From: Actinoallomurus spadix
GTDB lineage: Bacteria > Actinomycetota > Actinomycetes > Streptosporangiales > Streptosporangiaceae
Length of the DNA: 64,000 nt
Assembly: GCF_024055725.1 (NCBI RefSeq)
Contig: NZ_JAMXMX010000014.1
Location: 1-64,000 of the forward strand
Reading direction: 5' to 3'
Under the pieces are notes generated by a model, which did no database searches, had not been told where the DNA came from, and saw only the letters and a program-made list of their open reading frames with translations. The position numbers and the translations under genes are program-made. Shown one piece after another: positions 9,304 to 17,264 of the stretch. Each line of letters starts with the position of its first letter. Within the stretch, counting starts at the first letter, position 1.

Positions 9304-9530
9304 GCGTGTGGCACGACCGAGCCGCGCGACGCGGTGCCGGGGCGCGCACGGGAACGCCCGGTACGGTTCCGCGTCGGTCAGACGATCTGTTCCGGCTCTT
9401 CCGCGTCCTGGGCGGGGGTGTCCGCGGGCCGGAGGCGGACGCAGCATTCGCCCGGCCGGGGGGCGAGGACGGCCCGGAGGCCGGTCAGCTGAGCGGCACC
9501 ACGCTCCTCACCGCGAGGGATCGGGGATCC

Positions 9531-9998
9531 ATGGACGCACTGGACCGCGCGCGACCGTACGTACTGGCGCTCTACCGGATCATCGTCGGCTTCCTGTTCG
9601 CCTGCCACGGCGCGGCCGCTCTGTTCGGCGTGCTCGGCGGCGCGCCCGGCCGCGGCACCGCGGTCCCGGCCGGCGTCTGGCCCTACTGGTGGGCGGCCCT
9701 GATCGAGTTCGGCGGCGGGATCCTGGTGCTCGTCGGCCTCGGTGGCAGGGCGACGGCGCTGCTCTGCTCGGGCACGATGGCGTACGCCTACCTCGTCGTG
9801 CACCAGCCCCGGGCGCTGTTCCCGCTCCAGAACGCCGGGGAGCCCGCCGTCCTGTTCTGCTGGTCCTTCCTGCTGCCCGCGGTGTTCGGCCCAGGCGCGT
9901 GGGCCCTCGACGGCGTGGTGCTGCGTTCGGCGGCCGTCACCGGGCACGGTCACGCCGGCGCGATCGAGCCCCGGCGGTTCCGGCCGGGCAGGCGATGA
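9531..9998 (+). CDS. DoxX-family membrane protein
   Basis: 155 residues with four hydrophobic helices (about 12-35, 52-75, 78-98, 105-128), typical of DoxX proteins. Conserved features include LYRIIVGFLFACHGAAALFG, the WAALIEFGGGILVLVGLGGR loop and AFLFP-like residues. Members are small integral membrane proteins, some linked to sulfur or redox stress; no specific role can be given here. The ATG at 9531 was chosen because the membrane family homology starts there, although the frame is open upstream. The 227 bp between 9304 and 9530 shows nothing I can support. Confidence 0.8.
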   Translation: MDALDRARPYVLALYRIIVGFLFACHGAAALFGVLGGAPGRGTAVPAGVWPYWWAALIEFGGGILVLVGLGGRATALLCSGTMAYAYLVVHQPRALFPLQNAGEPAVLFCWSFLLPAVFGPGAWALDGVVLRSAAVTGHGHAGAIEPRRFRPGRR

Positions 9999-10024
9999 CG
10001 CCACCGGCGTGAGACCGTGGTGCG

Positions 10025-10045
10025 GCATCACCGAGCGGGTGATGC
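10025..10045 (+). terminator. Hairpin terminator after the DoxX gene
   Basis: An 8-bp perfect stem (GCATCACC / GGTGATGC) with a 5-nt loop starts 27 bases after the DoxX stop. There is no U-tract. Confidence 0.5.
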
Positions 10046-10119
10046 GCGCGTCGAAGACCGGGAGCGGTATGCCGGTGTCGTGCCTCGACCGCACACCGTA
10101 CGCAGGGAGGGAACGCTCC

Positions 10120-10431
10120 ATGACCGCCACCGTCCGTGACAACCCGGCCGAGAACCGCTACGAGATCGAGGAGGACGGGCAACGGGTCGGGATCGCCGTC
10201 TACAGGCTCGACGGTGACACGATCGCCTTCACCCACACCGAGGTCGACCCCGCATTCGGCGGCCGCGGTCTGGCCCGGCGGCTCGTCACGACCGCGCTCG
10301 ACGACGCCCGCCGGCGCGGGCTCGCCGTTCTCCCATTCTGCCCGTACGTCCGGAAGGTCATCGCCGAGAACGCCGAGACCTACCTCGACCTCGTCCCGCC
10401 TGCGCAGCGCCACCGCTTCCGGCCGGCCTGA
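10120..10431 (+). CDS. Small GNAT-type N-acetyltransferase (YjdJ/GCN5-related group)
   Basis: 103 residues, the length of the compact GNAT_2 family (YjdJ/Gtl3B-like). The acetyl-CoA binding stretch VDPAFGGRGLARRLV is followed by ALDDARRRGLAVLPFCPYVRKVI, and both are characteristic. Such proteins acetylate amines of unknown small molecules or proteins in the cytoplasm. The ATG follows GCAGGGAGGGAAC. It is transcribed alone between two hairpin- or GC-rich gaps. Confidence 0.85.
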   Translation: MTATVRDNPAENRYEIEEDGQRVGIAVYRLDGDTIAFTHTEVDPAFGGRGLARRLVTTALDDARRRGLAVLPFCPYVRKVIAENAETYLDLVPPAQRHRFRPA

Positions 10432-10658
10432 GGCCACGGCCGCCCGCCCGCCGCACCCGGCGGCCGGCGGGCCGGCCCGCGTCCCGGACCGGCGCGACCT
10501 GCGGTGATGAGCGAACGCCCCGGTAAGGTGGCGCTAGATCAGCGCCGCAACGGCCGCTTCGGCGAAGCGGCTCTCACCGAAGGGGCCGTGGTATCCGCTT
10601 CGTCCTCCATCGCGCCGAGCCCGCCCGTGGGAGACCCCTCGCCTCGCCCGCTCCCCGG

Positions 10659-11888
10659 TTGGCCTGGCTCGACCTGCTGCGGGGGATCGCGGCCATGGTC
10701 GTCGCGCTGCACCACGCCACCTACTACTACGTCCCGCGATGGCGAGCGGGGCTGGGGATCGACTGGTTCGATCCAGGGCTGTACGGCGTCCTGGTCTTCT
10801 TCCTGGTCAGCGGCTTCATCATCCCCGCCTCGCTGGAGCGCCACGGGCAGGTCCGCCGCTTCTGGATCGGCCGGGTGCTGCGCATCCACCCCCTCCTGAC
10901 GACCGCCTGCGCGATCACCCTGCTGCCCTACCTGCTCGGCGTCCGCGGCCTGCGCGCCGGACTGGAGGCGTACCGGCCGGGGACCGCCGTCCTGGCGCAC
11001 CTCACCATGCTCCAGGACGTGCTCGCGGTGCCGAACGTGATCAACGTGCTGTGGACGCTGTCGTACGAGATGCTCTTCTACCTGCTGGTCGTCGCCCTGT
11101 TCGTCACCGGGACGCACCGGCTGTCCGCGCCGATCGCCGTGACGCTCGCGGCCGCCGCCGTCCTGGTCGGCGGGCTCCTGCCGATGGCGGCGCTGTCGCG
11201 AACGGCCGGGGTCGGGCCGGTCACCGCGCTGGCCGCGCTGGTCATGGTGACCGCGATCGCCGCGGCCGTCTCGGCCCGGCCGTCCGTACGGACCGCGGGC
11301 GGAATCCTCGGTGGCGTCCTGGCGATCGTCCTGGTCGGCGTGAACGGCCGCATCGGCCCGTGGGAGAGTCTGATCATCCTCGCCGTGATGTTCACCGGCA
11401 CCGCGCTGTACCGCGCCGAACACGGCCAGATCCACTCCCGTACGGCGGTGCTCTCGGCGGCCGTCGTCCTGGTCTGCGCGGTGACCGCCGGTGCCCTGCA
11501 CGCCCGGGTGAGCATGGCACCGGCACAGGCCGACGCCTTCGCGGTCTACTGGAGTGGTTCGCTGCTCCTGGCCGCCCTGACGTTCGCCGGGGGCCGGGCG
11601 CTGCGCCACCGCCGGATCCCCCGGTGGCTGACCGGCCTGGGCGCCATCAGCTTCTCGCTGTACCTGCTGCACCCGGTGCTGCTCATGCTATCCGACCAGT
11701 TCGGCGGCACCCCCGACCATGACGACGCGGTCCGCCTCACCGTCTTCGTCGCCGTCCTGATCGCGGTCAGCGCTCTGACCTACCGGTACATCGAGCTCCC
11801 GTTCCAGCGCCTCGGACGGCGCATCGGCCGCCGCACGGCCCCGGCCGCCCGGATCACCGAACCGGCGCCGGACAACGTGTCCTCATAA
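10659..11888 (+). CDS. Acyltransferase-3 family integral membrane protein
   Basis: About 409 residues. It opens with WLDLLRGIAAMVVALHHATY, the usual first helix of acyltransferase-3 proteins with the catalytic-type His. Arg/His motifs (RFWIGRVLRIHP) and about ten membrane helices follow, ending YRYIELPFQRLGRR. Such enzymes O-acylate cell-surface glycans or lipids at the membrane. No ATG or GTG exists in this frame between the stop at 10524 and the domain. I therefore use the TTG at 10659, though the frame is open upstream and the start is uncertain. Confidence 0.8.
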   Translation: MAWLDLLRGIAAMVVALHHATYYYVPRWRAGLGIDWFDPGLYGVLVFFLVSGFIIPASLERHGQVRRFWIGRVLRIHPLLTTACAITLLPYLLGVRGLRAGLEAYRPGTAVLAHLTMLQDVLAVPNVINVLWTLSYEMLFYLLVVALFVTGTHRLSAPIAVTLAAAAVLVGGLLPMAALSRTAGVGPVTALAALVMVTAIAAAVSARPSVRTAGGILGGVLAIVLVGVNGRIGPWESLIILAVMFTGTALYRAEHGQIHSRTAVLSAAVVLVCAVTAGALHARVSMAPAQADAFAVYWSGSLLLAALTFAGGRALRHRRIPRWLTGLGAISFSLYLLHPVLLMLSDQFGGTPDHDDAVRLTVFVAVLIAVSALTYRYIELPFQRLGRRIGRRTAPAARITEPAPDNVSS

Positions 11889-12019
11889 CCTCAGCGCTGG
11901 CCCTCGCGCCACAGAGATCACCGGGCAGTCATAAGCTGCACCTCGACACAGTTGCCATTTTGGCTACTCCTGCTGCTCTTCCGCCACAAATCGTCGGAGA
12001 GTTCCGAATTCGGGGGCAT
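11883..12019 (-). pseudogene. Truncated/frameshifted DUF397 partner gene
   Basis: Eighteen bases after the XRE gene stop, a ribosome site (GAGAGG) and ATG (12019) open a frame giving SDDLWRKSSRSSQNGNCVEV, the unmistakable N-terminal half of a DUF397 protein. The frame then reads QLMTAR and stops at 11918-11920 after only 33 residues instead of about 60-65. Shifting frame just after CVEV gives PVISVARGPALRL before a TGA at 11883-11885. This resembles the usual VVAVRDSKDPDGPAL end with several residues missing. I read this as a frameshift plus small deletion. Confidence 0.65.
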
Positions 12020-12036
12020 TCGTCTACCTCTCTGCA

Positions 12037-12921
12037 CTACTCGGAAAGATCCTTGGCCGCCTCACCGATGAGCGCTAGTGATTCATCGGGATGCAGGGCT
12101 GCGGCGACGAGTCGGTCGAATGCGACCGTATAGAGTGTAACGTCCTCGGGAGCTTCGAGATAGATCTCGCCGGCGAGGGTCTCGATATAAACCACGTTGG
12201 GATCGGCCGGTTCCGAGAAACCCAAGATGACGAACGGTCCGGTCGTTCCTGCGTGCGCGCCCGCATGGAACGGAACCACCTGAATCGTGGTCCTGCCCTC
12301 ATCGGCGGCTTCCATGAGCCGGTACAACTGCTCACGCATGATCTTCGGGCTGCCGACGACGCGCCGGATGGCGGCTTCGTCGATGACCGCCCACAGACGA
12401 GGGCGCTGGGGCTGCTTCAGGATTCCCTGACGAGTTGATCTGACCTGCACACGGCGTTCCACGTCATCGCGGTCCAACTCGCGGGGACCCCCGTGAAACG
12501 TGGCCCGCGCGTACTCCTCCGTCTGAAGGAGTCCAGGGATGACCAACGGCTCGAAGTTTTGTACGGATGCGGCAGCAGACTCGAAGCCGATGTAGGCCGC
12601 GTAGGGGTCAGGCAGCACGTCGCGGAACGAGTGCCACCAACCGGGCTGACGAGCCTCGCGGGCAAGTTGGAGCAGACCTTCGCGCTCGGCACCCACGATG
12701 CCGTAGAGCTCCAGTAGCGCGCGCATGCTTCGGGGCTGTGGCACAGAACGACCGGTTTCGATTCGAAAGATCGTCGACGTCGACCATTCCAAGCGGCCGG
12801 CCACCTCTTCCCGGCTTAGATGCAAAGCTTCGCGCCGGCGAGCGAGTTCGAGTGCCAGCTGACGAGCGCGCAGCGTCGAACTGCGATTCGCTCCGTCTTG
12901 CCGGGATTGTCGCCGCGACAT
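12037..12921 (-). CDS. XRE-family regulator with DUF5753 domain (WhiJ-like)
   Basis: 294 residues. An XRE helix-turn-helix at about 20-80 (LSREEVAGRLEWSTSTIFRI) is followed by a DUF5753 ligand/effector domain (about 100-285) with the family signature FEPLVIPGLLQTEEYARA and WAVIDEAAIRR. In Streptomyces such WhiJ-like proteins pair with a small DUF397 protein and often an HATPase protein to control development. Here the adjacent DUF397 gene is broken (11883-12019). Base composition is visibly less GC-rich than neighbours. The upstream gap 12922-13157 separates it from a divergent gene and must hold both promoters; no clear boxes were identified. Confidence 0.9.
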   Translation of the reverse strand: MSRRQSRQDGANRSSTLRARQLALELARRREALHLSREEVAGRLEWSTSTIFRIETGRSVPQPRSMRALLELYGIVGAEREGLLQLAREARQPGWWHSFRDVLPDPYAAYIGFESAAASVQNFEPLVIPGLLQTEEYARATFHGGPRELDRDDVERRVQVRSTRQGILKQPQRPRLWAVIDEAAIRRVVGSPKIMREQLYRLMEAADEGRTTIQVVPFHAGAHAGTTGPFVILGFSEPADPNVVYIETLAGEIYLEAPEDVTLYTVAFDRLVAAALHPDESLALIGEAAKDLSE

Positions 12922-13157
12922 CCTTGATCCCTTCGCTCGATTCCGTTTGCACTATTGCATCGCCCTGCTCACGGTGCCATGCTGCCCACATGCTGTCACC
13001 GGCCGGATGCCGAGCGTGGCCTAGTTGATGAATGTCGATGTGAGCACCATGCCCTATCGCTCGATCACGGCCGATCAGCCTTAAGCAGAGAAATCCGCCT
13101 TGCGGGACTGTGACCACGGTCCGGCCTCCTTCCATGAATCACACAGAAAGGACGCTC

Positions 13158-13463
13158 ATGGCATCTGTTCCAGTCAACGCTCATGGGTCACCCAGAGAAG
13201 GCATCGCATCTCTGGAGAGGCTCGCGGAGCGGCTGCGGGCGGAGGGGTGGTACGCGCGGGTCATCGCCTCCGAGGGACAGGCGGCTTTACTGCGGGTGGT
13301 GAACCCGCTCGCACCGCCGCTGAACGACGACCTCGCGCTGCGGCGGGACCAGGCGGGGCTGTGGTGGTTCTGCTGGTCGTTCGGCGACCGGATCGCCCAC
13401 GTCGACAACCTCGACATCGCCGCCGCCCGCATCACCCAGGTCCTCGGCTACCCCGAAGCCTGA
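13158..13463 (+). CDS. Small hypothetical protein of the WhiJ/ATPase neighbourhood
   Basis: 101 residues, no signal or membrane segment. A helical N-terminal part (SLERLAERLRAEGWYARVI) is followed by VVNPLAPPLNDDLALRRDQA and WWFCWSFGDRIAHVDNLDIA. Short proteins like this commonly sit beside XRE/DUF5753 and HATPase genes in actinomycetes, but no function is established that I know of. The ATG at 13158 follows AGAAAGGA at good spacing; an in-frame ATG at 13134 is possible but has no ribosome site. Confidence 0.7.
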   Translation: MASVPVNAHGSPREGIASLERLAERLRAEGWYARVIASEGQAALLRVVNPLAPPLNDDLALRRDQAGLWWFCWSFGDRIAHVDNLDIAAARITQVLGYPEA

Positions 13464-13470
13464 ACAGGCC

Positions 13471-13512
13471 ACCGCGGCGGCCGGGTCTCCCCCGATGCCC
13501 GGCCGCCGCGGT
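13471..13512 (+). terminator. Strong hairpin between 13463 and 13540
   Basis: A perfect 15-bp stem (ACCGCGGCGGCCGGG with its complement) encloses a 12-nt loop and begins 7 bases after the upstream stop. It lies just before the ATPase ribosome site, so it could act as a terminator or an attenuator. Confidence 0.7.
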
Positions 13513-13539
13513 CACTCACACCTCCTGGAGGTCCCAGCC

Positions 13540-14055
13540 ATGTCCCCCGAGTGCACCGCCGGCCCGTCCCGCGAGCAGCAGTGGTCCTGCCGTCTCGACG
13601 GCGACGCCTACGCCGTCGTCACCGCCCGCGCCCTGGCCACCGCCGTCCTGGTCGGCTGGGACGCCGACCTGGTCGAGGACGTCGTCCTGGTTACCAGCGA
13701 ACTGGTCACCAACGCCATCGCCCACGGCGCCGCCCCCGTCGTCTACGCCCTCACCGTACGGAAAGGCGACGAGCCGGCCATCGTCGTCGACGTCACCGAC
13801 GCCTCGGCGGACCTGCCCGTACAGCATCTGCCCGGCGAGGTCGGCCACTTCGGCCTGTGGATCGCCGAAGAACTCGCCCGCGTCACCGTCCACCCGAACC
13901 CGCCCGGCAAGACCGTACGCGCCACCTTCGACGTCATCAACGCAAGCCTCCTGCCGTCGCCTTGTAAGAGGCCGATTCGCTGCCCCTGCCGAGGCGGCAC
14001 GCTGGCGGTACAGGACGACATGGCGCTGGGCGCGTGGGATGCTTATCGGGGGTGA
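13540..14055 (+). CDS. HATPase-type ATP-binding protein (anti-sigma-like) with aberrant C-terminal tail
   Basis: 171 residues. A single GHKL/HATPase_c_2 domain (about 10-125) has LVTSELVTNAIAHG (N box with the Mg-binding Asn) and LPGEVGHFGLWIAEELA (G box). This is the type found as anti-sigma kinases or WhiJ/DUF397 partners. The family normally ends near VRATFDV. Here the frame continues about 40 residues with Cys-rich, unrelated sequence (PSPCKRPIRCPCRGG) up to 7 bases before the ATPase gene at 14062. The tail starts near 13930 and looks like a junction with foreign DNA. The ATG follows CTGGAGGTCC. Confidence 0.8.
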   Translation: MSPECTAGPSREQQWSCRLDGDAYAVVTARALATAVLVGWDADLVEDVVLVTSELVTNAIAHGAAPVVYALTVRKGDEPAIVVDVTDASADLPVQHLPGEVGHFGLWIAEELARVTVHPNPPGKTVRATFDVINASLLPSPCKRPIRCPCRGGTLAVQDDMALGAWDAYRG

Positions 14056-14061
14056 GAAAAG

Positions 14062-15465
14062 ATGTTGACGCGGCTTGAGGTCGACGGGTTCAAGAACCTG
14101 TTGGGCCTGGAGATCGATCTAGGCGCCTTCACCTGCATCGCAGGGGTCAACGCAACCGGTAAGTCCAACATCTTCGACGCAATCCAGTTCCTCAGTCTCC
14201 TAGCGGACAAAACGCTTTTGGACGCCGCGCAGGAGGTTCGCGGTGTTCACGGCGACCGCCTCGGTGACCCCCGTGACCTGTTCTGGAATGGCTACGCGGC
14301 CGGTGCGCACCGGATGAGCTTCGCCGCCGAGATGATCGTGCCGTTGCAGGTCGAGGACGACTTCGGGCGGTTCGCCAAGCCCACGACCTCCTACCTTCGA
14401 TATGAGCTCGAGCTCGGTTACCAGCCGCCGAGCGGCGCGGAGAAGGTCGGCAGACTCGTGCTGCTCGCTGAGAACCTTCGGCACATCAACCTCGGAGACG
14501 CGGCCAGGAGGCTCCGTTTCCCGCACAGCGCGGGCAAGTTCCGCAAAGCCGTGCTCTCCGGCCGCCGTAGCGGCACGGCCTTCATTTCGACCTCGTGGGA
14601 CAACGGGCAGCCGATCATCAGCATCCACCAGGACGGCGGCAGCAGGGGACAGCCCAAGCCAGCGGCGGCGGCACGTGCCCCGGCGACCGTCGTCAGCACG
14701 GTGACGAGCAGCGACGATCCGACGATCCTCAGCGCTCGCCGTGAAATGCAGTCCTGGCGGCGGCTCGCCCTCGAACCATCCGCGCTTCGTACCGCCGACC
14801 GGTACGTCGATCCGCAGGTCATGGATGTCACCGGACGACACCTGGCCGGTGCGCTGCACCGCATCGCGTACGAGGACGGCGACCCCGAGCGCGTTTACGC
14901 CAGAGTCGCCGGACGCCTCGCCGAGCTCGAAGGCGTCGCGGTGCGGTCATTGAAGGTCGAAGAGGACGATGTCCGGGAGCTCTTCACCGTCCACCTGACC
15001 GAGTCCGGGGGGCTCACGCTGCCCGCCCGGAGCCTGTCCGAGGGCACGCTGCGGTTCCTCGCCCTGTGCGTCCTCCTCGAAGACACGAGCGTCACCGGCC
15101 TGCTGTGCATGGAGGAGCCGGAGAACGGCATTCACCCCGCCAATCTGACCGCGATGGTCGACCTCGTTCGGGACCTCGCCGTGGACGTGAACGGAACCCC
15201 AGGAGATGACAACCCGTTCCGGCAGGTCATCATCAATACTCACTCGCCGAACGTAGTTCAGCTCGTGGACCCTCGCGACCTTCTGTTCGCTGACGCGGCG
15301 ATGCGCCAGGCACCCGATGGCACCGTCACCCCCGCACTTCAGCTACGGCCGCTCGCCGACACCTGGCGTGTCGCAACGTCGACCATCCCCCCGGTGACAC
15401 GCGCCGACATCCTCCCCTACTTGACAGAGCCACCCGGGGCCCAGTTGCGCCTGGAGATCGCGTGA
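14062..15465 (+). CDS. AAA (OLD/SMC-like) ATPase of a two-gene ATPase-TOPRIM module
   Basis: 467 residues. An N-terminal LEVDGFKNLLGLEIDLG leads to Walker A GVNATGKS (28-35). ABC-type signature ARSLSEGTLRFLAL (about 316-329), Walker B GLLCMEEPENGIHP and a switch His in INTHSPNVV follow. This order is that of AAA_21/OLD-type ATPases in anti-phage and DNA-repair systems. The sequence between 14640 and 14720 is a charged low-conservation linker. The stop overlaps the next gene (GTGA), so the two are translationally coupled. Codon use is less GC-biased than nearby housekeeping genes, suggesting acquisition. Confidence 0.88.
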   Translation: MLTRLEVDGFKNLLGLEIDLGAFTCIAGVNATGKSNIFDAIQFLSLLADKTLLDAAQEVRGVHGDRLGDPRDLFWNGYAAGAHRMSFAAEMIVPLQVEDDFGRFAKPTTSYLRYELELGYQPPSGAEKVGRLVLLAENLRHINLGDAARRLRFPHSAGKFRKAVLSGRRSGTAFISTSWDNGQPIISIHQDGGSRGQPKPAAAARAPATVVSTVTSSDDPTILSARREMQSWRRLALEPSALRTADRYVDPQVMDVTGRHLAGALHRIAYEDGDPERVYARVAGRLAELEGVAVRSLKVEEDDVRELFTVHLTESGGLTLPARSLSEGTLRFLALCVLLEDTSVTGLLCMEEPENGIHPANLTAMVDLVRDLAVDVNGTPGDDNPFRQVIINTHSPNVVQLVDPRDLLFADAAMRQAPDGTVTPALQLRPLADTWRVATSTIPPVTRADILPYLTEPPGAQLRLEIA

Positions 15466-16103
15466 CGCTCAGAGTCCTGTTCCTCGGAGAGGGCACCAGC
15501 GATAGCGGCATCACCGTTCACGTCCAGCGAATCGCCACGGAGAGCGGCGTGGACGTAGTGATCACCGACCCGCTGATCGACCGCCTCGGTCGCCCACCGA
15601 ACAAGACCGTCGCCGGAAAGCTTCAGGCGATCAAGGATATCGGAGGCGTCTACGATCTGGTCGTCATTCATCGGGACGGTGACCGCGACGGCCGAGAAGC
15701 TCGCGTAGCCGAGATCGAGCGGGCCGTCGCCGATGTCATGCCCGAGGCGGTTCACGCCCCGGTGATCCCGATCCGGATGACCGAGGCCTGGCTGTTGCTC
15801 GACGAGCGGGAGATTCGGCAGGTTGCCGGCAACCCGAACGGCAAAGCGGCACTCGGCCTGCCCGCTGTCCGCAAGGTCGAAACGGTCCCCGACCCCAAGG
15901 CGACGCTCAAGGAAGTGCTCTGCCGCGCCTCTGATCTGAACGGCCGTCGACTCGACAAGTTCAAGCAGCGATTCCCTCATCACCGACGACAGTTGCTGGA
16001 GCGCATCGATCCGAACGGCTCCATCGCCCTGGTGCCCTCCTGGTGCGACTTCGTCGCCGACCTGACGAAGGGACTGGAGATCGCCGCGACGAGGAACGGT
16101 TGA
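15462..16103 (+). CDS. TOPRIM-like/DUF4276-type partner of the AAA ATPase
   Basis: 213 residues. The first strand carries the acidic GEGTSDSG (Glu10), and a later strand LVVIHRDGDRDG provides Asp72 and Asp74. A conserved E followed by DxD is the metal-binding pattern of TOPRIM folds, seen in DUF4276 and RloB-like proteins encoded beside AAA ATPases. The middle contains IRMTEAWLLLD, also typical of DUF4276. I infer a metal-dependent nuclease or nucleotide-acting partner in a split OLD-like system. Assignment as DUF4276 is by remembered motif, not by search. Confidence 0.7.
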   Translation: MTLRVLFLGEGTSDSGITVHVQRIATESGVDVVITDPLIDRLGRPPNKTVAGKLQAIKDIGGVYDLVVIHRDGDRDGREARVAEIERAVADVMPEAVHAPVIPIRMTEAWLLLDEREIRQVAGNPNGKAALGLPAVRKVETVPDPKATLKEVLCRASDLNGRRLDKFKQRFPHHRRQLLERIDPNGSIALVPSWCDFVADLTKGLEIAATRNG

Positions 16104-16142
16104 ACGAAGGTCGTGCCACCGTCACGGTCTCGATGCAAGGCT

Positions 16143-16189
16143 GCTCCCGCCACTTCCTGGAGTCCTTGCCCTCGTGAAGCGGCGGGAGC
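16143..16189 (+). terminator. Hairpin terminator after the ATPase-TOPRIM operon
   Basis: 14-nt arms (GCTCCCGCCACTTC and its complement with one mismatch) enclose a 19-nt loop and begin 39 bases after the stop at 16103. Confidence 0.6.
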
Positions 16190-16562
16190 GGCTGGGCGGG
16201 CCTGTCCGTTCTGAGTCACTGAACGATGCGCGTCCAAGGTGTCCCGGTGAGATGTGGCCGCAGGGACGGAACGTGTAGTCCGGCGGGATAGTCGGTCGAC
16301 TTTTCCCTACCGAACGTTAACAATCTCGTTACCGTCAGTGATTGTCACTGGTCATCCCACCGAAGCCGGTGGCGACGGGGACTTGTCGTACCTGCTTAGG
16401 AGCGCGAGATGCCGGGACGCACGCCAATCGGGTCGTCGTTCGAGGGTTCGGTGCCCGGAGTCGCCCGTGCTCGCGTCGGCGCCGGGTGGCGTCGCGCAGG
16501 GCGCCGTTCCCGGCTCGGCGAGTTGCGGCCCGGGCGGGCGGACTTCGAGGCGATGCTCCGGC
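16190..16562. other. Gene-free stretch
   Basis: About 370 bases between the terminator hairpin and the UspA gene. It is locally AT-richer around 16290-16350 (GAACGTTAACAATCTCGTTA), which probably includes the promoter for 16563. No coding frame with convincing codon bias was found. Confidence 0.5.
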
Positions 16563-17021
16563 ATGGGCGGTGAGACCGTCCTGGTGGGCGTGGACGGCGG
16601 CGACTCGGGGCGAGCCGCCCTGCGCGCGGCGGCGGCGTACGCCGCGCGAGACCGCGTCCGGCTGCGCGCCGTCCATGTCCGGCCCGGCCCATTGCCCGGC
16701 GAGTGGCTCGGCTGGCCGTCGATGGAGCTGTACGACACGGCCTGGCGTGACGCCCTCGAACTCGACGCGTGGCTATGCTGCACGCTCCTGCTCGGCGGGC
16801 AGGGCCTCGACTGGGAGTTCGTCGCCACCGAGGGGAGGCCGGCCGATGCCCTGCGCGAGCGGGTCCGGCTCGATGCCGCGTGCGCGGTGTACGTCGGCGC
16901 GCGGGTCCGTTCCCGCTGGGCGGCGCGCCTGCACCGGTGCACGGCGGTGGACCTGGCCCGCAGGTGCGCCTGCCCGGTACGTGTGATCCGCTTCGCGGGC
17001 CCCGGTTCGGTGACACCGTGA
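16563..17021 (+). CDS. UspA-type universal stress protein
   Basis: 152 residues with the Usp fold pattern. The start TVLVGVDGGDSGRAALRAAA is the first strand plus nucleotide-binding loop, VRLRAVHVRP is strand two, and the C-terminal CPVRVIRFA is the last strand. The ATP-binding GxxGxxxxxxxxG(S/T) loop is poorly preserved (VYVGARVRSRWAARLHR). This suggests a non-ATP-binding member. Cytoplasmic. The ATG at 16563 is chosen because the fold begins there; the frame is open upstream to 16254 but that part looks non-coding. Confidence 0.75.
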   Translation: MGGETVLVGVDGGDSGRAALRAAAAYAARDRVRLRAVHVRPGPLPGEWLGWPSMELYDTAWRDALELDAWLCCTLLLGGQGLDWEFVATEGRPADALRERVRLDAACAVYVGARVRSRWAARLHRCTAVDLARRCACPVRVIRFAGPGSVTP

Positions 17022-17264
17022 GCCGACCCTTCTCGAGAGACGCGCGGGACAGGCCGGGCTTGCCGTCTGCGCGGCGGCGCTCGTCGGTGTTCGCCTGACG
17101 GCCGCGACGCTGGAAGCGCGGCGGGGCCGATGGCCCGGCCGTCGCGGCGACGGCCCGACGGCCGGGCCTCGGGATTCCGCGTGACCCGTGCGTGAGAGGC
17201 TCGTGACCTGAGGCGGCTCCGCGTCCGAGCGGGGGTGGAGCGGGTGGAGCAGGAGGGACGAGCG

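Noticed and set aside
9304-9530. A reverse-strand gene ending at 9378 (254-residue frame)
   Set aside because: It runs antisense through DoxX; although its last 40 codons look slightly coding, no start, ribosome site or family was found.
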